Below are positions 7,951-18,300 of a stretch of DNA of 64,000 nucleotides, piece by piece (position 1 is the first letter of the stretch; the number at the start of each line of letters is the position of its first letter). The position numbers and the translations under genes are program-made. The notes under the pieces were generated by a model that saw only the letters and a list, made by a program, of their open reading frames with translations, was not told the DNA's origin and ran no database searches. This DNA is from Paraburkholderia eburnea (GTDB lineage: Bacteria > Pseudomonadota > Gammaproteobacteria > Burkholderiales > Burkholderiaceae), in NCBI RefSeq assembly GCF_002917095.1, contig NZ_PQGA01000001.1:682001-746000 (forward strand), read 5' to 3'.

Positions 7951-7976
7951 AGTAGTAGTTGGACACTACCCCTACT
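7951..7976. repeat. Nested inverted repeat, probable recombination end of the island
   Basis: Inner arms GTAGT (7955-7959) and ACTAC (7965-7969) around TGGAC; outer arms AGTAG (7951-7955) and CTACT (7972-7976). It lies between the first codon of the outermost recombinase gene and the ssb terminator, exactly where the attachment site of a Tn554-like element would be. The function is inferred from position. Confidence 0.45.
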
Positions 7977-8000
7977 AAAACACAAAACAAAGTGTGGGTA

Positions 8001-8033
8001 AAGAAAAAGCCCGCCTCCAAGGGGAGAGCGGGC
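8001..8033 (-). terminator. Intrinsic terminator of ssb
   Basis: On the minus strand GCCCGCTCTCC pairs with GGAGGCGGGC (8009-8033) with a short loop, followed by CTTTTTCTTT. It sits 32 bases after the ssb stop and marks the last core sequence before the island. Confidence 0.85.
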
Positions 8034-8064
8034 CTCTATCAACAAAAAAACCGCAAAGTAGCTT

Positions 8065-8607
8065 CTAGAACGGAATATCGTCGTCCATTTCGTCGAAGCC
8101 GCCGCCAGCCGGCGCGCTCGGACGGCCGCCGCCGCTGCTTGCGCCGCCACCGCTCGAACGCGGAGCGCCGCCGCCAGCGCCACCCGAGGCACGGCCACCG
8201 CCGCGCGGGGCGCTTTCACGGCTGCTGTAGCCACCGTCGTCGCCCATGTCGCCGCCCGCCGGCGCGCCGCCGCTGCGGCCGCCCAGCATCTGCATTTGAT
8301 CCGCGACGATTTCCGTCGAGTAACGGTCGGTGCCGTCCTGCGCCTGCCACTTGCGCGTGCGGATGCGGCCTTCGATATACACCGACGAACCCTTCTTCAG
8401 GTATTCCGAGACGATTTCGGCCAGACGGCCGAAGAACGCCACGCGATGCCATTCGGTCATTTCCTTGAACTCGCCGGACGCCTTGTCCTTGTAGCGGTCG
8501 GTCGTCGCGAGGCGGATGTTCGCCACGGCGTCGCCGCTCGGCAGATAGCGCACTTCCGGCTCGGCGCCGAGGTTGCCGACGAGGATCACCTTGTTCACGG
8601 ATGCCAT
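8065..8607 (-). CDS. ssb: Single-stranded DNA-binding protein
   Basis: Binds single-stranded DNA during replication, repair and recombination and recruits partners through its C-terminal tip. The OB-fold domain occupies about residues 1-110 ([20 protein letters not shown] to the start of the linker). A low-complexity Gly/Ser/Ala/Pro linker follows, and the protein ends in the acidic tip DDDIPF that docks other proteins. I use the ATG at 8607, which has CAGGAG seven to eight bases upstream and the family N-terminus, giving 180 residues. It is monocistronic, with its own terminator. The MFS gene upstream on the same strand ends 181 bases before it. Confidence 0.97.
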   Translation of the reverse strand: MASVNKVILVGNLGAEPEVRYLPSGDAVANIRLATTDRYKDKASGEFKEMTEWHRVAFFGRLAEIVSEYLKKGSSVYIEGRIRTRKWQAQDGTDRYSTEIVADQMQMLGGRSGGAPAGGDMGDDGGYSSRESAPRGGGRASGGAGGGAPRSSGGGASSGGGRPSAPAGGGFDEMDDDIPF

Positions 8608-8788
8608 GAAATTCTCCTGTTGATTCAGTTGCGAGGAGCGGCCGCGCGGTTCACGCACGCGTTGCAGTCATTGTGCGACTGCCGGGCGCGGACCGCCTCC
8701 GCGAAATGTGTTGCTGCGAGTTTAAGTACGAAGCGCGCCTGACTGCACGATGGGGCGCGCTTTCGCTTCTATACAGTCAAGCCTGCGC

Positions 8789-9994
8789 TTATGCCTGCCT
8801 GGCCTCCGCGCGTTTGGGCGGGGTCTTCATATTGGCCGCGATTATAAGCCAGCACGCCACCAGCCCCGAGCAGGTGTAGAACACCGCGCTTGCGCCGTCG
8901 TGCTTGAGCATCCAGCCGCCCACCACGCCGCCAAGCGCCAGCCCGATCGACTGCGTCGTGTTGTAAACACCCGTGGCCGCGCCTTTGCGGGTGCCCGGCG
9001 CGAGCTTCGACACCAGCGAAGGCTGCGACGCCTCCAGAATATTGAAGCCGAGGAAGTACACGAAAAGCACGGCCGCCACGATTGCAATGGTATGCGCAAG
9101 CGAGCCGAGCAGAAGCTGGCCGATCAGGATAAGCCCAATGGCCGATACCACCACCGCCTTCATCTTGCCCTTCTTCTCCGCCGCGATGATGGCAGGCACC
9201 ATCAGCACGAAAGACAGGCCCATCACCGGCAGATAAATCTTCCAGTGCGCCGCGACCGGCAGACCCGCATCCACGAGCAGGCGCGGCACGACGAGGAACA
9301 GCGCGGTCTGCGTGGCGTGGAGCACCAGCACGCCGAAGTTCAGGCGCAGCAGTTCCACGTTGTGCAGGACTTCGGAAAACGGCGCGCGCACGTGCACGGG
9401 CTTGGGCGCATCGGGCACCACCCACAGCACCACGCCGACCGCGATGATCGAGAACACGCCCACCAGCGTGAACAGGCCGCTCATGCCGAGCCAGTGGAAC
9501 ACGACGGGCGCGCCCACGATCGCCACCGCGAAGGACAGGCCGATCGAGCCGCCCACCATCGCCATGGCTTTGGTGCGGTTCTGCTCGGAGGTCAGGTCGG
9601 CGATGAAGGCGAGCACGGCGGACGACACCGCACCCATGCCCTGGATCACCCGGCCGACGATGATCCACGTCATATCGTGCGCGCCCGCCGCGACAAAGCT
9701 GCCGATCGCGAAGATCACGAGGCCGGCGGCGATCACGGGCTTGCGCCCCACCTTGTCGGAGATCCAGCCGTAGAAGATGTACAGAAGCGACTGCGTGACG
9801 CCATAAGCGCCCAGCGCGATGCCGACCAGCAGCACGTTGTCGCCGCCGGGAATGGTTTTCGCGTACACCGAAAACACCGGCATGATCATGAACAGGCCCA
9901 GCATGCGCAGCGCGAAGATCGCGGCAAGCGACACGGTCGCGCGCACTTCGGGCGCGCTCATGCGTGATGATGTAGCGGGAGAGTTGGAGGACAT
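8789..9994 (-). CDS. Major facilitator superfamily transporter
   Basis: 401 residues with about 12 membrane-spanning helices in two halves, typical of a drug/metabolite exporter. The loop after helix 2 reads GWISDKVGRKPVI, the G-x-x-x-D-x-x-G-R-K signature of MFS. A conserved G-R-V-I-Q-G-M-G-A segment lies in the motif C/helix 4-5 region. It resembles the YajR/YfcJ-like efflux proteins often found between ssb and uvrA in Burkholderiaceae. The substrate cannot be read from sequence. It is divergent from uvrA, with about 240 bases between the starts. Confidence 0.9.
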   Translation of the reverse strand: MSSNSPATSSRMSAPEVRATVSLAAIFALRMLGLFMIMPVFSVYAKTIPGGDNVLLVGIALGAYGVTQSLLYIFYGWISDKVGRKPVIAAGLVIFAIGSFVAAGAHDMTWIIVGRVIQGMGAVSSAVLAFIADLTSEQNRTKAMAMVGGSIGLSFAVAIVGAPVVFHWLGMSGLFTLVGVFSIIAVGVVLWVVPDAPKPVHVRAPFSEVLHNVELLRLNFGVLVLHATQTALFLVVPRLLVDAGLPVAAHWKIYLPVMGLSFVLMVPAIIAAEKKGKMKAVVVSAIGLILIGQLLLGSLAHTIAIVAAVLFVYFLGFNILEASQPSLVSKLAPGTRKGAATGVYNTTQSIGLALGGVVGGWMLKHDGASAVFYTCSGLVACWLIIAANMKTPPKRAEARQA

Positions 9995-10231
9995 CGGAGC
10001 GTATTGTGATTAGGCCGCCGCTGCCCGCCGGTCATGCGCGCCGTCGGCGCCGACCGTGGCCCGGCACGTTGGCCTGGGTCGCATGCAAGAGCTGTCAGTT
10101 CGCTTGCAGGGTCCGCGTGGGATGCGTCAGGCGCACGTCAGGACCCTTTCAAAGACCGTCAGCAAGCCGTAACGGCGGTCTGGAAAAGTCGTTATAGTAG
10201 CAGGTTTAGCCTCCCTCTCTCCCGCAGGTTC

Positions 10232-13132
<2,901 letters not shown>

Positions 13133-13206
13133 GCAACGCAGTTTCTTCAATCGGGCTGCGCACACAACGGGACGGGGGCCGCGCGCCCCCACGGAATACA
13201 CGCAAC

Positions 13207-14304
13207 ATGGCCAAGCGCAACGAAGCGACCGACACGACGGACGACAAGCAGCAGGTGCGCGATCTGCGGCCGCGGCCCGTCAGGCTCACGAGCGACATGA
13301 GCCTGCCGAAGCTCTCGGCGGTGGAGATCGGCAGCTATCTGGCCGCGCTCGGCGGCATGCTGACGGTGCTGCACCTGAACCTGCTGGGCGCCCTGCTCGC
13401 GGGGATGCTCGTCTATCAGCTGGTGCACACCATTTCGCCGCTGATCGAGCGGCGCATGTCCAGCAGCCGCGCGCGCTGGCTGTCGGTGGTGCTGGTGTCG
13501 ATCGTGATCGTGGGCGTGCTCACGGGACTCACGGTAGGCGTCATCGAGCAGTTCGAGAACGACGTGCCGAGCGTGCAGAAGGTCATGGCGCAGATGATGA
13601 CCTTCGTCGATCAGGCGCGCGCGCGCATTCCCGAGGCCATCGCGTCTTACCTGCCGGTGGACGTTGCGCAGATGAAGCTCAAGGCGCTCGCGCTGATGCA
13701 CGAGCACGCCACGCAGCTCGGCCAGGGCGGCAAGAACGCCGCGCGCATCCTGGGGCATATCGTGATCGGCATGATCATCGGCGCGATCATCGCCATCGGC
13801 GCGCAGAAGAACGCCACGCGGCTGCCGCTATCGACCGCGTTCGTCGCGCGCGTGTCGCGCTTCGCGGACGCGTTTCGCCGCATCGTGTTCGCGCAGGTGA
13901 AGATTTCGGCTATCAATACGGTGTTCACGGGCCTGTTCCTGCTGCTCGTGCTGCCGGTGTTCCACGCGCCGCTGCCGCTCGCGAAGATGCTCGTGGTAGT
14001 GACTTTCGTGGTGGGCCTCTTGCCGGTGATCGGCAATCTGATTTCGAACACGCTGATCGTCGCCATCGCGCTGACGGTGAGCCTGCCGGCGGCCGTGACG
14101 GCGCTGGCGTTTCTGATCGTGATCCACAAGCTCGAATACTTCCTGAACGCGCGCATCGTGGGCGGCCAGATCGAGGCGCGCACGTGGGAACTGCTGATGG
14201 CGATGCTGGTGATGGAAGCCGCGTTCGGCATCCAGGGTGTGATCGCCGCGCCCATCTTTTATGCGTATATCAAGCGCGAGCTGATTTATCTGCGGCTGGT
14301 TTAG
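13207..14304 (+). CDS. AI-2E family (PerM-type) transporter
   Basis: 365 residues, an inner-membrane protein with about eight hydrophobic segments. It has the family features: paired helices near the N-terminus (GSYLAALGGMLTVLHLNLLG), a long cytoplasmic/periplasmic region with the PSVQKVMAQM helix, and the C-terminal V-G-L-L-P-V-I-G-N-L motif followed by KLEYFLNARIVGGQI. Members include PerM and TqsA. Transport of the AI-2 signal is established only for some, so the substrate is open. It starts 74 bases after uvrA and may be co-transcribed with it; a strong terminator follows its stop. Confidence 0.9.
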   Translation: MAKRNEATDTTDDKQQVRDLRPRPVRLTSDMSLPKLSAVEIGSYLAALGGMLTVLHLNLLGALLAGMLVYQLVHTISPLIERRMSSSRARWLSVVLVSIVIVGVLTGLTVGVIEQFENDVPSVQKVMAQMMTFVDQARARIPEAIASYLPVDVAQMKLKALALMHEHATQLGQGGKNAARILGHIVIGMIIGAIIAIGAQKNATRLPLSTAFVARVSRFADAFRRIVFAQVKISAINTVFTGLFLLLVLPVFHAPLPLAKMLVVVTFVVGLLPVIGNLISNTLIVAIALTVSLPAAVTALAFLIVIHKLEYFLNARIVGGQIEARTWELLMAMLVMEAAFGIQGVIAAPIFYAYIKRELIYLRLV

Positions 14305-14340
14305 ACAGCGCGTCGCTCAATGGGAAATAAGAAATGAGAA

Positions 14341-14366
14341 ATGGCCCCGTTTGGGGCCATTTTTTT
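14341..14366 (+). terminator. Intrinsic terminator after the PerM-type gene
   Basis: ATGGCCCC (14341-14348), GTTT loop, GGGGCCAT (14353-14360) and six T. It separates this transcript from the oppositely oriented vapC. Confidence 0.93.
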
Positions 14367-14380
14367 GTCCGGTGAAGTCG

Positions 14381-14776
14381 TCACCAGATCGTTTTGACAT
14401 GGGCGTATGCGCGGATTTTTTCATCACGCGTCACGAGCGGCGCGGCCAGCTTGCGCGCTGTCGCGACAATCATCCGGTCTGCCGGGTCCTTATGAAACTC
14501 TCCCGGCAGATCGACTGACTTCAGACCGATCTCCACATCGACGGGCACGAAATGGACGGCCTCGATCTCCGCTACGGTCGCAAGCCAGGTCGCGACATCC
14601 ATCGTCAGCACGAGCTTTTCGCGCTGCACGAGCATCGCGATTTCCCAGCCTGAAATTGCCGAAACCACGATCTGACCGCCATCCAGTTCGCGCTCGATCG
14701 TCGCGCGAGCCTTGCGGCTCAACTCCTTATCCCCGGTGGCCCACCAGACGAGCGCGTGCGTATCGAGGACGATCAC
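14381..14776 (-). CDS. vapC: PIN-domain toxin, VapC family
   Basis: 131 residues forming one PIN domain. The acidic metal-binding residues expected for a ribonuclease are in place: Asp in VLDTHALVWW (residue 5), Glu in SGWEIAML, Asp in HKDPADRMI (two Asp) and Asp in TRDEK. VapC toxins cut tRNA or rRNA when freed from their antitoxin. The start overlaps the stop of the antitoxin gene by 4 bases (ATGA), the usual coupling for such pairs. The pair sits alone between core genes, a common place for mobile toxin-antitoxin cassettes. Confidence 0.92.
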   Translation of the reverse strand: MIVLDTHALVWWATGDKELSRKARATIERELDGGQIVVSAISGWEIAMLVQREKLVLTMDVATWLATVAEIEAVHFVPVDVEIGLKSVDLPGEFHKDPADRMIVATARKLAAPLVTRDEKIRAYAHVKTIW

Positions 14777-15006
14777 TGAGCCGCGTCCCAGTCGACTTCA
14801 ATGGGATCCGTCGGCCCGTCGTAACGTACGACCGAACCGCGCAGGACGTCGAGCGGGTCGCGTTCGAGGTTGCGATAGGGCCGCAATTCCAGTGTCGGCC
14901 GACCGTGATCGGTGACGACCACGCTCTCGCCGGAAGCTTCGACCTGACGAAAGAATTCGAGCGCCTTCGCCTTGAATTCAGTCTTGGAAACCTGATGCGC
15001 TTCCAT
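14773..15006 (-). CDS. vapB: Antitoxin of the Phd/YefM type, partner of VapC
   Basis: 77 residues. The N-terminal half (VSKTEFKAKALEFFRQVEAS then VVVTDHGRPTLELRPY) is the Phd/YefM DNA-binding fold that also represses the operon; the C-terminal tail (DPIEVDWDAAQ) would wrap the toxin. I use the ATG at 15006, with AGAGGA six bases upstream; a longer frame extends further but without family resemblance. The pair is best described as a VapBC system with a Phd-type antitoxin. The symbol reflects position rather than a close match to classical AbrB-type VapB proteins. Confidence 0.85.
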   Translation of the reverse strand: MEAHQVSKTEFKAKALEFFRQVEASGESVVVTDHGRPTLELRPYRNLERDPLDVLRGSVVRYDGPTDPIEVDWDAAQ

Positions 15007-15100
15007 GCGTATCCTCTTCGCGCGTTTGTCGGAATCACCCATGCTAGGCCGATAATGACTATGTGAACAAGTCATTATTAGGCGATGCTCTGACAAAAGA

Positions 15101-15125
15101 CAATGGCCCCTTTTCGGAGCCATTG
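15101..15125 (-). terminator. Hairpin after purU, weak terminator
   Basis: CAATGGC-C-CC pairs with GG-A-GCCATTG (10-bp stem with one mismatch). On the minus strand it is followed by TCTTTTG. The T-run is imperfect, so termination is likely but not certain. Confidence 0.5.
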
Positions 15126-15160
15126 TGTCGGTACTGCGCAGCGCCCAGATCAGCGAAACA

Positions 15161-16030
15161 TCACCGGAACACCACCGTCTTGTGCCCGTTGAGCAGGATA
15201 CGGTGCTCGACATGCCATTTCACCGCGCGCGCGAGCGTCACGCACTCCACGTCGCGGCCGATCGCCGTGAGCTGGTCCGGCGTCATGTTGTGATCCACGC
15301 GCTCGACTTCCTGCTCGATGATCGGGCCTTCGTCGAGGTCGGACGTCACATAGTGCGCCGTTGCGCCGATCAGCTTCACGCCGCGGTCGAACGCCTGGTA
15401 GTACGGCTTCGCGCCCTTGAAGCTCGGCAGGAACGAGTGGTGAATGTTGATCGCGCGGCCGGCAAGCGCCTCGCACAGTTGCGGCGAGAGAATCTGCATG
15501 TAGCGCGCGAGCACCACCAGATCGGCGCGTTCGTTGTTCACCACGTCGAGCACGCGCGCTTCCTGCGCGGCCTTGTCGGCCGCCGTGCCGCCAAGCAGCG
15601 GGAAGTGATGGAACGGAATGTTGTAGCTCGCCGCCAGCTGATAGAAGTCCTTGTGATTCGAAATGATCGCGGGGATTTCAATCGGCAACTGGCCGGTGCG
15701 GTAGCGGAACAGCAGGTCGTTCAGGCAGTGGCCGATCTTCGACACCATGATGACCACGCGCGGCTTCACGTTCGCGTCCTGCAGCTCCCAGCGCATGCCG
15801 AACTCGTCGGCCAGCGGCGCGAACGCCGCGCGCAGACCTTCGAGGCCCGGGTCGCCGCCCACCTGCTGGAAGTGCACGCGCATGAAGAACTCGCCCGTGT
15901 GGCTGTCGCCGAACTGGGCCGAGTCGAGAATATTGCTGCCGCGCTCGAACAGAAAACCCGACACGGCATGCACGATGCCCGGCCGGTCGGCGCACGACAG
16001 GTTGAGAATAAAGCTGTGATCGGTCGACAT
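15161..16030 (-). CDS. purU: Formyltetrahydrofolate deformylase
   Basis: Hydrolyses 10-formyl-tetrahydrofolate to formate and tetrahydrofolate, balancing one-carbon pools. The N-terminal ACT domain covers about residues 1-80 (LSCADRPGIVHAVSGFL). The C-terminal formyltransferase fold has the catalytic histidine in INIHHSFLPSFKGAKPY and the aspartate in TSDLDEGPIIEQ. I start at the ATG at 16030 (289 residues), matching the usual N-terminus MSTDHSF. An ATG at 16051 and a TTG at 16066 are alternatives with no better ribosome-binding site. Transcribed leftward after the Nudix gene. Confidence 0.95.
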   Translation of the reverse strand: MSTDHSFILNLSCADRPGIVHAVSGFLFERGSNILDSAQFGDSHTGEFFMRVHFQQVGGDPGLEGLRAAFAPLADEFGMRWELQDANVKPRVVIMVSKIGHCLNDLLFRYRTGQLPIEIPAIISNHKDFYQLAASYNIPFHHFPLLGGTAADKAAQEARVLDVVNNERADLVVLARYMQILSPQLCEALAGRAINIHHSFLPSFKGAKPYYQAFDRGVKLIGATAHYVTSDLDEGPIIEQEVERVDHNMTPDQLTAIGRDVECVTLARAVKWHVEHRILLNGHKTVVFR

Positions 16031-16101
16031 GACCTTGGTAACTCCCGTCATTTCCTGGTGATTCAAAAGGGCTTGAGGCTAGTGAAAAATCCGGCGCCCT
16101 T

Positions 16102-16959
16102 TCACAGCGTCGGTGGTTCGAAGATCGCGGCAATGCCCTCGCACGCGTCTTCGTCGATCCATTGGCGGCGCAGCAGCAGGTCGAGCGTCGCGAGACTCGC
16201 ATCGACCGTCATGCGGCCTTCCTCGATCCAGCGCGCGGCTTCTTCGATGCGCGCGAGGCGGTGCTCGCCCACTTCGCCGTCCTGATTGTGCGGCACGAAA
16301 TCGTCGGGCAGCGCGAGGTCGTAGACGAAGATCTGCTCGGCCTGGGTGCCCTCGGGCAGCGACTGCAGAACATGCACGGTACGGCCAGGCGTCGCGCGTG
16401 CGGCGAGTTCGGCGGCGATGCCCGCCTCTTCCCAGCATTCCTTCGCGAGCGTGGCTTCGACACCAAGCCCCCAGCCGATCCCCCCCGCCACGACGTTGTC
16501 GAGCATGCCGGGGTCGGTGGCCTTGGTGTCGCTGCGGCGCGCGATCCATAGCTGCGGTTCGCTGGCCGTATATTCTACGACGCCGTTCAGATGCACCGCG
16601 TAGGTCAGGGTGCCGAAGAAGCGCGAGGCGGCGCGCTCGATAAAGGCGAGCGGCGGCGCATCGAAGGCGTTGCGGATCGCGTAGGTTTCGTTGCGCCAGC
16701 CCGGGATGCGGCCCTCGGCGGCCAGCGCGCCGATCACCGATCCCAACGCCGCGCTGCGCGCCGTCACGTTGTCGAACTGCGCCGCAAGCGCCACGCGCGC
16801 ATCCGGTCCGGCATCGACGATCCTGAACACGTCGGGCCAGCGCGCGAGCAGCGCGACGTCGGCGCGGCGAATCCAGCCCACGCGTTCGTCGCCGAAATAA
16901 AACGGCAGATGCGCGCTAGCGTCGAAGCGGCGCGCGTCGGTGATGCAAGGCAAGCTCAT
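16102..16959 (-). CDS. Nudix hydrolase with N-terminal DUF4743 domain
   Basis: 285 residues. The N-terminal half matches the DUF4743-type domain that precedes a Nudix domain in plant and yeast thiamine-pyrophosphokinase-like hydrolases (FYFGDERVGWI near the start, AVHLNGVVEY in the middle). The Nudix box is present as GGIGWGLGVEATLAKECWEEAGI spread over about residues 165-187: the K-E-C-W-E-E-A-G core is kept, while the first Glu of the consensus is replaced, as in this subfamily. Relatives act on oxidised or damaged thiamine diphosphate; that substrate is inference here. It is read leftward just after the LysE-type gene. Confidence 0.85.
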   Translation of the reverse strand: MSLPCITDARRFDASAHLPFYFGDERVGWIRRADVALLARWPDVFRIVDAGPDARVALAAQFDNVTARSAALGSVIGALAAEGRIPGWRNETYAIRNAFDAPPLAFIERAASRFFGTLTYAVHLNGVVEYTASEPQLWIARRSDTKATDPGMLDNVVAGGIGWGLGVEATLAKECWEEAGIAAELAARATPGRTVHVLQSLPEGTQAEQIFVYDLALPDDFVPHNQDGEVGEHRLARIEEAARWIEEGRMTVDASLATLDLLLRRQWIDEDACEGIAAIFEPPTL

Positions 16960-16998
16960 CTTGTGAAACTCTCCGGTCGTCGATCGGTCGATCGGGCG

Positions 16999-17613
16999 TC
17001 AGTCGCGCAGTGCAATGCGCATGCCGATGGCGATGAAAGTGAGGCCCGCGAGGCGGTCGAGCCAGACGCCCGCGCGCGGACGGCGCTTGAGCCAGCCGCC
17101 GATGGCGCCCGCGCACAGACCGAACACCGAGAACACCACGACGGTTTGCAGCATGAACACGACGCCCAGTTCGAGCATCTGCAGCGTCACGCTTTGATCG
17201 CCGTGGGTATTGATGAATTGCGGCAGGAACACCACGAAGAACAGCGTCACCTTCGGGTTCATCACGTTGCCCAGCACGCTCTGGCGAAAAACCGTCGAGA
17301 GCGGCTGGCGCGCGCGCTCGCCCGCTGCGGCCAGCCCCTGGCTGCGCAATGCCTTCACGCCGATCCAGATCAGGTACGCGGCGCCCGCGAGCTTGAGGAT
17401 CTGGAACGCGAGCGGCGACGAGCGCAGCAAGGCGGCAATGCCGAGCGCGGCCAGCGTCGTATGGAACGTCACACCCGCTGCAAACCCAAGCGCGGCCACG
17501 AGACCGGCGGCGCGGCCCTGCGAGATGCCGCGCGCGAGCACCTGGAGATTGTCCGGGCCCGGCGCAAACGTGATGGCGAGCGAGGTGGCGAGAAAGAGCG
17601 CGAAGTTGGGCAT
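16999..17613 (-). CDS. LysE family amino-acid exporter
   Basis: 204 residues with six hydrophobic helices. It has the family opening FLATSLAITFAPGPDNLQVL (G-P-x-D/N at about residues 18-22), the FAAGVTFHTTLAALG helix and KLAGAAYLIWIGVKALRS. LysE/RhtB proteins export amino acids or related metabolites from the cytoplasm; the specific substrate is not readable. Only 21 bases separate its start from the stop of apt upstream on the same strand, so the two are probably one transcript. Confidence 0.92.
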   Translation of the reverse strand: MPNFALFLATSLAITFAPGPDNLQVLARGISQGRAAGLVAALGFAAGVTFHTTLAALGIAALLRSSPLAFQILKLAGAAYLIWIGVKALRSQGLAAAGERARQPLSTVFRQSVLGNVMNPKVTLFFVVFLPQFINTHGDQSVTLQMLELGVVFMLQTVVVFSVFGLCAGAIGGWLKRRPRAGVWLDRLAGLTFIAIGMRIALRD

Positions 17614-17634
17614 GGCCTCAGAGCCTCCGTGGGA

Positions 17635-18201
17635 TCAATGTCCGCCGAACGAGGTGATGGTGAAAAGCGGCAGACCCGCTTCGGTGAGCAGCTTCGAGCC
17701 GCCCAGGTCGGGCAGGTCGATGATCGCCGCGCCCTCCACCACCGTGGCGCCCAGGCGCTCCAGCAGGCGCTTGCCCGCAAGCATGGTGCCGCCCGTGGCG
17801 ATCAGATCGTCGACGATCACGACGCGCTCCCCCTGGCGGACGGCGTCTTCGTGGATCTCGACGGTCGATTCGCCGTATTCGAGCTTGTAGGTTTCCGACA
17901 CGGTCCGGTACGGCAGCTTGCCGATCTTGCGGATCGGCACGAAGCCCACGTTCAGCTCGTACGCGACGATCGGCCCGATGATGAAGCCGCGCGCGTCGAG
18001 GCCCGCGATGCAGTCGACCTTCATGCCCACGTAGCGTTCGACGAACAGGTCGATGAGCACGCGCAGGCCCTTCGGGTCGCCGATCAACGGCGTGATGTCG
18101 CGGAACTGCACTCCCGGCTGAGGCCAGTCGGGCACCGTGCGAATCAGGCTGTGTACGAACTGCGCAGGATCGGCGCTCGCGTTCGCAGGTGCGTTGGACA
18201 T
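17635..18201 (-). CDS. apt: Adenine phosphoribosyltransferase
   Basis: Salvages adenine with PRPP to AMP. The type I phosphoribosyltransferase signature [14 protein letters not shown] (about residues 119-132) binds PRPP, and the family regions [10 protein letters not shown] and [10 protein letters not shown] are present. The start is the ATG at 18201 with GGAG six bases upstream (188 residues, usual size); seven extra codons upstream have no support. It lies upstream of the LysE-type exporter in the same direction. Confidence 0.96.
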   Translation of the reverse strand: MSNAPANASADPAQFVHSLIRTVPDWPQPGVQFRDITPLIGDPKGLRVLIDLFVERYVGMKVDCIAGLDARGFIIGPIVAYELNVGFVPIRKIGKLPYRTVSETYKLEYGESTVEIHEDAVRQGERVVIVDDLIATGGTMLAGKRLLERLGATVVEGAAIIDLPDLGGSKLLTEAGLPLFTITSFGGH

Positions 18202-18300
18202 GATGTCTCCGGGTAGTAGCAAGAGTGAAAACAGAAATAAGGCAGAAATAAGATAGCGGCGATGACAGCGGCCGAAAAACGGGGCAGAACCCCGTCAGGC

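Noticed and set aside
8750..9967. Long plus-strand frame of about 400 codons opposite the MFS gene
   Set aside because: Arg/His-rich composition with no domain. It is the antisense shadow of the MFS transporter, which has membrane helices and family motifs.
10100..10231. LexA (SOS) box before uvrA
   Set aside because: Only CTGTCAG-like half matches are present; no CTGT-N8-ACAG was found.
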